Shown here piece by piece: positions 20,177 to 28,831 of a stretch of 64,000 nucleotides of DNA; within the stretch, counting starts at the first letter, position 1; the number at the start of each line of letters is the position of its first letter. The position numbers were made by a program, and so were the translations under genes. The stretch covers positions 102,001-166,000 of the forward strand of contig OZ037863.1 in NCBI GenBank assembly GCA_964035575.1. The letters run 5' to 3'. The notes under the pieces are model-generated. The model was not told where the DNA came from, did not search any database, and saw only the letters and a list, made by a program, of their open reading frames with translations. Origin of the DNA: Rhynchopus sp. YZ270_cl-10 (Eukaryota > Euglenozoa > Diplonemea > Diplonemida > Diplonemidae).

Positions 20177-23100
20177 CTACTTTGAGTGGGGCAAGCGGCG
20201 CAGTCGTGAATAATACGAGTCCCTTGGCTGCACCTTTGTGTCACGTGACGCATTTTTCAGGCCCTCCACCTCTGCTGTCAGCTTCGTGTTGCGCTCGCTG
20301 CACTGCCTCACTGTCTCCCTCATCTCAGCACATACCGCTCGGAGCTCTGCCATGCCGCCTTGTTGCGGCTGCTCCGACACCGGTGCCGTGTGCTGTGTCG
20401 GCCCCAGCACACCTTTCTGTGCCTCCAATATCTCCTTCTGCTGGTCCATAACACTCTTCATCATTTCCTGCATTGCTTTCATTTCCTCCTTCATCGCATT
20501 GCATTGCGCCAGCGCTGCTTCCACTGCAGTGTTGTCCAAGCTATCTGTCTGCTTCACGTCCACTTCCGGCAAGTTCAGAAGATAGCGCACAATCTCGGTG
20601 TGCCCCTTGGCTCCCGCAAGCATAAGACATGTGTTACCTTCATTGTCTGTGGCACACACTTGCGCACCTGCTTTGACCAACACCTTCACGATAGCGAGTG
20701 CTCCTGAACGGCTGGCCCAGTGCAGAGGCGATTGTCCCTTCTCGTCCTTTGTCTCGATGTCTGCCCTTGCAGTAATGAGCACCTGCACCACATCGGGGTG
20801 TCCAGTGTGCACCGCACTCTGCAACGCAGTGTAGTTATTGAATGCTCGGTAGTTCACGTCTATCTTCTGCAAGCCCACGATATAACGCACAGTCTCCGTG
20901 TGCCCATTTACCGCCGCAATGTCAAGAGGCGAAAATCCACGGTAGTCTAGGACACGCACTTCTGCATCTGCTTTGACCAACATCTTCACAATTGCGATCT
21001 CCTCGTTCATGCAAGCCAAGTGCAAAGGCCTGCACCCGTTCGTTTCCCATGCCTCGATGTCAGCCCCTGCATCAATGAGCACCCGCACCACATCTGCATG
21101 TACTCTCGTTATCGCAAAGCCCAGTGCAGTCCGTTCCTCTCTCGCAAGACCACCTTTCTGATTGATGTGCACCTCTGGCAAGCCCACAAGATAGCGCACA
21201 GCCTCAGTATGTCCAAAATATGCTGCAAAGGCAAGACATGACAGACCTTCCTTGTCTGCCACACACATTTGAGAACCTGCTTTGACCAACACCTTCATGC
21301 GCGCAACCTGCCCTTTCATACTTGCCCAGTGCAGAGGGGTACGACCCAAGTTGCTCTTGGTCTCGATGTCTGCCCCTGCATCAATGAGCACCTCCATCAC
21401 AGCTGGATGCTCACAGGCCGCCAAAGCAGTGTCGCCTTCATAATTTTTGTGATGCAAATCCACCCCCGGCAAGCCAACAAGATAGCGCACAGTCTCGGTG
21501 TGTCCATTGCACGCCGCATACATAAGACATGTGTATCCAGCATTGTCTGTGGCACACACTTCTGCACCTGCTTTGACCAACATCTTCACAACTGCGATCT
21601 CCTCCTTCGAGCAAGCCATTTGCAAAGGCGAACGACCATTGTCTCTTGCCTCGATGTCTGCCCCTGCGGCAATGAGCACCTCCACCACATCCGGATGAAC
21701 TGAATATACTGCATGGTGCAACGCAGAAAAGTCGTCAACTTTGTGGTTCACATCCACAGCCTGCAAACTGGTAAGATAACGCACAATCTCGGTGTGTCCC
21801 AATAACGCCGCAATGGCAAGACATGTTAGTCCTTCATTGTCTGTGGCGCATACATCCGCACCTGCTTTGACCAAAACCTTCACAACTGCGAGTGCATCAG
21901 CTGAGAGATCGCCTTGCTTGCTGGCAAAGAGCAGAGGTGAACATCCCATCTCGTCCTTAATCTCGATGTCAGCCCCTGCGGCAATGAGCACCTCCACCAC
22001 ATCTGGATGCTTTTCATCTACTGCACAGTGCAACGCAGAAAAGTGGTCGTCAGCTTTGTGATTCACATCCACATCCTTCAAGCCAACAAGATAGCGCACA
22101 ACCTCGGTGTGTCCATTGCACGCAATGATAAGACATGTGTATCCTTCATTGTCTGTGGCACACACTTCTGCACCTGCTTTGACCAACATCTTCACAAGTG
22201 CGAGCGCTCCTGAACGGCTGGCCAAGAGCAGAGGCGAACATCCCTTGTCATCCTTTGTCTCGATGTCAGCCCCTGCATCAATGAGCACCTCCACCACATC
22301 TGGATGATTTTGATCTACTGCATGTGACGCAGAAAAGTCGTCGACAGCTTTGTGGTTCACATCCACATCCTTCAAGCCAACAAGATAACGCACAATCTCG
22401 GTGTGTCCATTGTACGCCGCAAGGGTAAGACATGTGTGTCCTTCATTGTCTGTGGCACACACTTCTGCACCTGCTTTGACCAACATCTTCACAAGTGCGA
22501 TCTCCTCGTTCGTGCAAGCCAAGTGCAGAGGCGAACATTCCTTGTCATCCTTTGTCTCGATGTCAGCCCCTGCATCAATGAGCACCTCCACCACATCTGG
22601 ATGATTTTGATCTACTGCATGTGCAACGCAGAAAAGTCGTCGACAGCTTTGTGGTTCACATCCACATCCTTCAAGCCAACAAGATAACGCACAATCTCGG
22701 TGTGTCCATTGTACGCCGCAAGGGTAAGACATGTGTGTCCTTCATTGTCTGTGGCACACACTTCTGCACCTGCTTTGACCAACATCTTCACAAGTGCGAG
22801 CGCTCCTGAACAGCTGGCCAAGAGCAGAGGCGAACATCCCTTGTCATCCTTTGTCTCGATGTCAGCCCCTGCATCAATGAGAACCTCCACCACATCTGGA
22901 TGCTCTCGATCTACTGCACAGTACAACGCAGAAAAATGGTCTTCAGCTTTGTGGTTCACATCCACATCCTTCAAGCCAACAAGATAGCGCACAATCTCGG
23001 TGTGTCCATTGTACGCCGCAAGGGTAAGACATGTGTCTCCTTTATTGTCTTTGACACACACTTGCGCACCTGCTTTGACCAACATCTTCACAATTGCGAT

Positions 23101-24222
23101 CTCCTCGTTCGTGCAAGCCAAGTGCAGAGGCGAACATTCCTTGTCATCCTTTGTCTCGATGTCAGCCCCTGCATCAATGAGCACCTCCACCACATTTGGA
23201 TGCTTTTCATCTACTGCATAGTGCAACGCAGAAAAATGGTCGTCAGCTTTGTGGTTCACATCCACATCCTTCAAGCCAACAAGATAGCGCACAATCTCGG
23301 GTTCTCCAGTGCACGCCGCAAGGGTAAGACATGTGTCTCCTTCATTGTCTGTGGCACACACTTCTGCACCTGCTTTGACCAACATCTTCACAACTACGAT
23401 CTCCTCGTTCGTGCAAGCCAAGAGCAGAGGCGAACGACTCAAGTTGCTCTTGGACTCGATGTCTGCCCCTGCATCAATGAGCACCTCCACATTTGGATGC
23501 TTTTGATCTACTGCATAGTGCAATGCAGAAAAGTCGTCGACAGCTTTGTGGTTCACATCCACATCCTTCAAGCTGGCAAGATAGCGCACAGTCTCGGTGT
23601 GTCCAAAATATGACGCAGTGGTAAGACATGTGTGTCCATCATTGTCTGTGGCACACACTTCTGCACCTGCCTTGACCAACATCTTCACAACTGCGAGTGC
23701 TGCTGAACGGCAAGCCCAGTGCAGAGGGGAACGCCTGATGTCGTCCTTTGCCTCAATGTCTGCCCCTGCATCAATGAGCACCTGGCACACTGCAGGGTCC
23801 GCCCACATCCCTGGACAGGCACGTGGTGTCAGACCTTCGCTGTCTCCCTCGGACTGGCCGTGTGGGACAAAGTCGACTTTGCTGCAGACTGACTTCCAAT
23901 GCCGCAAGAGGACCTCTGTGCACGCAGTGTGGTCTGCGTGGACACACTCACTCAGCAGAATCCCGAAGCCCATCTGCGTTGTCTCAACAAAGGGAAGAAG
24001 CAGTGCAAGGCATTTATCGTGGCTCTCTCTGCATGCCTCGTGCACAGCATCCAAGGCAACAGGTTTGCTCTCTGTGCCTGGGCTGAGCTTCTCAGGTCCC
24101 TCCCGCACGGCAGTTGTGTCGCCGTTCCTGGCAGCCTCCGCCAAGACCTCGTGTGCAGAAAGTGTTGTGCTGTGTGGCGACTTCTCCTCAGGTGTGCTGT
24201 CTGTGTGTTGCTCTTTCGACAT
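20177..24222 (-). CDS. Ankyrin-repeat protein with coiled-coil tail, interrupted by one frameshift
   Basis: ATG at 24222 opens 536 codons ending at 22612; the array then continues in another frame to the stop at 20177. Joined, it would be about 1,348 aa. After a non-repeat N-terminus (about 110 aa) come roughly three dozen ankyrin repeats of 33 aa, then a Met/Glu/Gln-rich coiled coil (NAMKEEMKAMQEMM region). Repeats are arranged as three-ankyrin units of 297-300 bp; those between about 22265 and 23460 are nearly identical, with spacings of 297, 299, 300 and 300 bp. The 299-bp unit has lost one base near 22621 (CTGCATGTGCAAC where sister units have CTGCATAGTGCAAC), which causes the frame change; a neighbouring unit lost three bases and stays in frame. 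It may be a recent pseudogene, a variable allele, or an assembly error in near-identical repeats. The likely role is protein binding; the partner is unknown. Confidence 0.8.
22265..23460. repeat. Near-identical 300-bp tandem units inside the ankyrin gene
   Basis: The phrase GCCCCTGCATCAATGAG recurs at 297-300-bp intervals (units starting near 22265, 22562, 22861, 23161 and 23461). Each unit encodes three ankyrin repeats. Nucleotide identity is far higher than between outer repeats of the same gene, which points to recent duplication or gene conversion. Confidence 0.85.
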
Positions 24223-25020
24223 GGTTTGTAAAGATGTTGATATTCAATGCTGTCTTGTGTGCTGTTTCTTGCAGATGATATGAGGGGGTGTCTCTCAACT
24301 CAACCACACACTTTACTGAAAAAAACGCAAACTAAAAATAAAAGGAGACAACCCAAGCTCAACAAAACGACCCCACACCACACCGGCCCCCTGCCCCTTG
24401 CGCATCTGGCCTGCCTTCCACGCCGACGCCTTCCTCTACGTGTTCATCCCTAGTTTTCATGCTCTCGTTCTTGTCCTCTTCCTTCCTTCTGGGATGACTC
24501 GACACCACCCGGACAATCCCCCAAGTCACGAATTGGGAGTGTTTATGTTTTTGACGTCGGGAATCGGACCTACGGTTACTGTGGGATTGCAGGGTCCACT
24601 GAGCGGGGCTCAAGAATTAGATTCATATACTTTCAGTTCACAGAATAGAAAGTATTTGAGACAACACATGCACCCTTTCTTTTTTTTCAAGAAGAAACGT
24701 TCAAGCTGACCCTAAGCCTCTCCTTCACGCAATCGTTTACCGCACATTCGCTGTACGGCTTTGCCAACACAAAAAGGCTGTCTGTTAAAAATGGGGGTAA
24801 TTACTAGTGGGTTTGATCGATATTCTCATGTGGCGGAAGCCAAACAGGGGCTGAAGAATGGGCGATGAGGTGAATGCAGCTTGGTTTAGAAAAACCGTGC
24901 AATAGAAACCCAGCTCCACAAACGAAACAGATGTACAAAGTGCAGAACGAAAAAAAATAACGGCTGTTTGAAAAGAGACCAGAAAAGGTCGGCAAGATGA
25001 ACCCAAGCATTTGACACATA
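24223..25020. other. Intergenic region, no gene seen
   Basis: No gene recognised. A degenerate member of the hairpin family may lie near 24712-24740 (CCTAAGCCTCTCC, without a clear right arm) and another near 24996. Confidence 0.5.
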
Positions 25021-26559
25021 TTAAACACCCCTTTCTCCGAGAACCGGTTTTTCTAGCAAGGTAGCAGGGGGCTTCATCTTAGTGTCGGACCTACGTCGTG
25101 CATTTCCCTTGGCAGTGCGCGAGACGGCGACCTTCTTGCCGCGCAGCTTTTGCACAGCAGACGCGAGACCTTCGTTCTGTATGCCTTCTTCTGTCTGCGT
25201 GGCCATGTGGATGCCACGTCCTTGCTCTGTACTTCCACCTTCCGCCTTCACATCGACCTGGCCCGCTTCACCTGGGACAGATGATTCTGGAGGGGCATTT
25301 TCGCCTTTGGGTGCCAGCTGAAGAACGGCGTTGACAATGCCTCGTACGTCGGGTACTGCGAAACGGATGTCGTGTAGACAGGCAGGGACGCCTTCCAGCT
25401 GCGCGGCAACGTCAGAGGAAAAGGCGTCCTGGAGTGTGGAGTCGAACTCCCGCGATGCCTCGGCGGAGGAAAGCTTTGTGAAGGCAGCCAGGTCCGGAAG
25501 ACGTTCGCCACGGAGCGTGCCTGCGCGGGATATTGCTTTCAAGACGAGCTTGGCTTTGGCAAGACGGGATTCGGCTTCGGACGCTCGTCGCCGAGAGGCT
25601 CGCTCGTCGTTGTCGAGGCGCTCTAGGGCTGCTTCCAGGGAGGCCACAGATTCTTTTAGTGCGGCACGTTCTTCGTCCATCCGCTGTGTCTCCTTTTGAT
25701 AGACAACAAGCGCAGCACGGTGCTCGACGGTTAGGTCTTGGCGTTCGATGTGGCGGTCGGCTTTGTCGTCGAGACGCATCTGCACCTCCTCCTCCAGCCT
25801 CCGCATGGCTTCCAGGTAGTTGAACCGCATGCCCCTCAGGTCTTCACACAAGGCTTCCTCCTTGGTGCTCGCAGACGAGCCCATTCCTTTGAGCAGTGAT
25901 ACTAATGCCTGGATGGTGTCGTCGTAAAGCTTGTAGGTCATTTCGAGTAGCCCGACGGAGGGGTGTGCGACCTTGGCATGACGGAGGTGGCGTGAATTGA
26001 CTTCGGAGACAGCGTGCGCGGCCTGTTGTGTGAGGGTGTCTTGGATGGTGAGAACACATTTTAGTTTTCTGTGGAGTGGTTTCGCTGCTGCTGCTGCAAG
26101 GTCTACGTGGAGGGCAGCGACCTTGGCCGCGGAGGTGTGGAGATGCGCTGCGTCGTGGTGGCGGTGTGGTGGTGGCGACTGTGGTGCGGGCGCTCCTTGG
26201 TTGTCGTGCGAACGGAACAGCACGGCAAGCTGCTTCTCCGGGTCCTCCAGCGCTTCAAACTGCCGGTATGCATGCAGCTCCGAAGGAGAGAGGCGAAGCT
26301 CCGAACGCAGCATTTCATTGTCGCGCTTGCTTCGATAGGTCAGCCATATGTCTGCAGGCAGACGTCGTACAGCGCCTTCGGGCGCCTGCGCCTTCACGTT
26401 GTGCGGCCGTCGTCGTGTACATGATGCGCCAGTCGCAGGGGTGCCTGCTCGTGACTGCGGACAGCTCGTCACTAAAGGGATGCGTTGATGCCCGGTGTGG
26501 GTGCTTGGAGTCCCTGCGCGTGGAATATCCTGCAGCCACGTGCCTTTCGCGACCTCCAT
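25021..26559 (-). CDS. Coiled-coil protein of unknown function
   Basis: A 512-aa frame from the first ATG at 26559. The N-terminal 50 residues are Thr/Pro/Arg-rich and look disordered. A conserved-looking block follows (PEGAVRRLPADIWLTYRSKR, about 60-80), then a His/Pro/Ala-rich linker. Long helical coiled coil runs from about 225 to 345 (LEAMRRLEEEVQMRLDDKAD, then a run rich in E, R, K, A and L). The C-terminal 90 residues are basic and disordered. No domain is recognised. Such architecture is common among cytoskeletal and flagellar structural proteins, but nothing here proves that role. Confidence 0.75.
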   Translation of the reverse strand: MEVAKGTWLQDIPRAGTPSTHTGHQRIPLVTSCPQSRAGTPATGASCTRRRPHNVKAQAPEGAVRRLPADIWLTYRSKRDNEMLRSELRLSPSELHAYRQFEALEDPEKQLAVLFRSHDNQGAPAPQSPPPHRHHDAAHLHTSAAKVAALHVDLAAAAAKPLHRKLKCVLTIQDTLTQQAAHAVSEVNSRHLRHAKVAHPSVGLLEMTYKLYDDTIQALVSLLKGMGSSASTKEEALCEDLRGMRFNYLEAMRRLEEEVQMRLDDKADRHIERQDLTVEHRAALVVYQKETQRMDEERAALKESVASLEAALERLDNDERASRRRASEAESRLAKAKLVLKAISRAGTLRGERLPDLAAFTKLSSAEASREFDSTLQDAFSSDVAAQLEGVPACLHDIRFAVPDVRGIVNAVLQLAPKGENAPPESSVPGEAGQVDVKAEGGSTEQGRGIHMATQTEEGIQNEGLASAVQKLRGKKVAVSRTAKGNARRRSDTKMKPPATLLEKPVLGERGV

Positions 26560-27360
26560 GTGTGTTTCTCTTCTTGACAAATTGGTGGAGTAGTGCAGTC
26601 TCGGTTGTGTTGCAACAGTAGTGCAATCTCCACTTTTTGGTTTTTTTTTTGTATTATTCCCGTTGTGTTGTGTTGTTCTTATCGACCACCCAACGGCTCT
26701 GTGAGGGGTGAAAAAAGGGATTTGGGTTTAATTTTTGAGGCGACAAAAACAAAATCAGAATAATCATGTATACCCCTGTGGGAGGGGGGGGAAAAGGAAA
26801 AGGAAACACACTTCATTCCCCCCCTGTGAGGTGTGGCATATGGTTCCCTTCTGACGCACACTGACGAAAAAGAAGGAAAAGAGAAGGTAAAAACAATAGG
26901 AGCCTCTATTTTGTATGTGCGGGAGGGAGGTTCTCACAAAATCTGTTCTCAACATGATTTTTTTTGTCTTTTTTTTTTTTGCTTTTTTTCTCTGTTTTCC
27001 CCCGAAATATTGTGAGAAAACGGGGGCCACTGGAGGAGAGGGTTCAAAAGATCCGTTCATTGTACGCAAGAAAAAAACAGAGGAAAGACATCTGTTTTGA
27101 TACTTTGACAACGTTCTTTTTTTTTTTTTTGATCTAAGATCCCTCTCACACCCTTTTGCTATTCTTAGTTTAAAAACTGCCATTAGTGTAGACACACCCG
27201 AGGATGAGCTCCACTATATTTGTTCGCTTGCGAGAAGGGGGATCTAGAAGGATAGTTACGTAACCCCCCTATCAACGCAATAGAGATGAGGTCAAACATC
27301 GGCCCACTACCAGATGGTTTTCTTTTGGTTGGTGTTATGTTTTGGCACGCCACAATATAG

Positions 27361-27488
27361 CCACCTGATTTTTACCCCGCGTATAGGCGCGTAAAGGCGC
27401 GTAAAGGCAGGGGAAAATGGGTGGGGTTTGGCCTTTGCGGGCCAAAATGGGCCTTTACGCGCCTTTACGCGGGGTAAAAATCAGGTGG
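27361..27488. mobile_element. MITE-like inverted repeat, 128 bp
   Basis: Both ends carry CCACCTGATTTTTACCCCGC in inverted orientation. The terminal repeat is about 38 bp with one mismatch (TATAGG against TAAAGG) and contains the iterated word GGCGCGTAAA. The 40-bp centre is G-rich. TATA-rich sequence flanks both ends, so a TA or TATA target duplication is possible but not demonstrable. No coding capacity. A fragment GGATTTACGCGCCTTTAGG near 40382 may be a relative. Confidence 0.7.
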
Positions 27489-27891
27489 TATATATTTGAA
27501 ATACAAAGCCCCTCTCGTGAACAGTGTACCTCAAATGAGAGTGCCAATTGATGCGAAACAAGGACGCCATCTTATGAATTTTTCTGCCAGATTTTTTTAT
27601 CGTCAGAAAAGAATCCCTCACAATACGGCAAAACCGTTGTTGATATCTCTCTGAAAATGCAATCGTAACGGTACAGACTCTGTTGATGCTGCGAACCTTA
27701 TTTTGTTTCGTTTCGTATTATGGGTGAGCTATGATCGTCTCCGTGAGACACGTAACAGGCTGTGAGAGCTAATGAAAAAATCTCTCCCCGTTCATCGATC
27801 ACCCAGTATTCCACTAAATGCTACGACATTCCCTTCAGAGGGTCTACCCCCTCCCTTTTCTGCAATGTGAAAAGAAAAAAGAAAAGTTTAT

Positions 27892-27926
27892 AAGATGATC
27901 CTAAGCCTCTCGTGCTTAGTCATCTT
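27892..27926. repeat. CTCTCGT-loop hairpin, best member
   Basis: Left arm AAGATGA, a two-base bulge TC, CTAAGC; loop CTCTCGT (27907-27913); right arm GCTTAG then TCATCTT. All 13 stem pairs are Watson-Crick. It lies in the spacer between TOR and the coiled-coil gene, about 900 bp beyond the TOR stop. Confidence 0.85.
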
Positions 27927-28138
27927 AAAAAAAACTCAAACGACGTACAAAAAAAAACTCATTTCAAAATGACTGAGATGCTATTTCCTCTCGTGAAGTG
28001 GGGAAGAAAGGGGTGTAGTTTTTTTTTTTTCTGATAAATTATTGGAGCAGTGTAGTTTGCCATTGCAATCTCCACTTTTTTTCCCACCCCCAAAACACAG
28101 AGTCGCATGAACGTCAGCCAGAACAAAAAAGAACTTGA

Positions 28139-28169
28139 AAGATGAATGTGTCTCTCGTGCACACATCTT
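28139..28169. repeat. CTCTCGT-loop hairpin, TGTG/CACA form
   Basis: Stem AAGATG with CATCTT, a two-base bulge AA, stem TGTG with CACA, loop TCTCTCGTG. The lower stem and loop match the member at 27892, while the upper stem has different but still complementary sequence. Confidence 0.8.
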
Positions 28170-28187
28170 AACAAAAGAAGGGTATAT

Positions 28188-28229
28188 GAGATGATCCAAG
28201 CCACCAAGACTCTCATGCTTAGTCACCTT
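28188..28229. repeat. Diverged hairpin-family member
   Basis: Starts GAGATGATCCAAGC and ends GCTTAGTCACCTT around a longer CTCTCAT-containing loop. The outer sequence is clearly related to 27892-27926 but the pairing is weaker. Confidence 0.5.
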
Positions 28230-28251
28230 TGGCATAATGGAGAGATAAAGA

Positions 28252-28272
28252 CTAAGCACTCGCTGTGCTTAG
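28252..28272. repeat. Small hairpin CTAAGCAC/GTGCTTAG
   Basis: Eight perfect base pairs around the loop TCGCT. The upper stem matches the hairpin family but the lower stem is missing, so membership is uncertain. Confidence 0.55.
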
Positions 28273-28831
28273 AGAAGCCCCAAAGAAAAGAGAAGTTACA
28301 ACGTGTGCCCCCATAGTGCCACATGCCGACAAATTGCCGGTTCAGGCTTGGGTTTACCCTGTTGAAAGTGCAAACGCCCCACCGTTGATCGGCAAACGCA
28401 GACACTGGTTCTCCGAAAAAAAATAACCCATGAAAATCGGAAAGATGAAGTGAAAAATGGCTGTTGTGCGCCACGAAACCACCCCCCCATACAAAAAAAA
28501 AATCTATGAAAAATAGCGAAGATAATTTAGGCTTCTCGGTTCTTAGACTACCTTTCCCGGATTCCCCCCCGCTCCCGAGTAGTGGGGAGGGATAATGCTA
28601 AAAAAAGCAACCAAAATAATATAAACAAAAAATATCAGATAAGTCCGAGACTTCAACACTGGATACCAAATTAAAAGAGAAAGTTGTTCGCACGGTGAAC
28701 ACAAGCCTCATGATTGGCCACCTAAAACGCAAAAAGCAAGACAACCCTTTTTCCCCTCCTCCCCATGCCCCTTGGGCAATCCCTCTTCCTTTTTTTTTTG
28801 AAAAATTTTTTTTTGCTAAAATTTTCCCTCC

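Larger units (their letters stand above)
26560..28831. other. Long intergenic region with MITE-like repeat and hairpins
   Basis: No gene is supported. It contains poly-T and poly-A runs (26640, 26960-26990, 27117-27130), a MITE-like inverted repeat (27361-27488), and several members of the small hairpin family (27892, 28139, 28188, 28252; weaker at 28517 and 28694). The segment 28358-28394 (TTGAAAGTGCAAACGCC) matches sequence inside the second TOR intron. Confidence 0.6.

Noticed and set aside
20177-22732. Two separate ankyrin genes, 22612-24222 and 20177-22732
   Set aside because: The repeat register continues across the junction and a one-base loss explains the frame change; the second frame starts within repeat sequence, without a plausible N-terminus.
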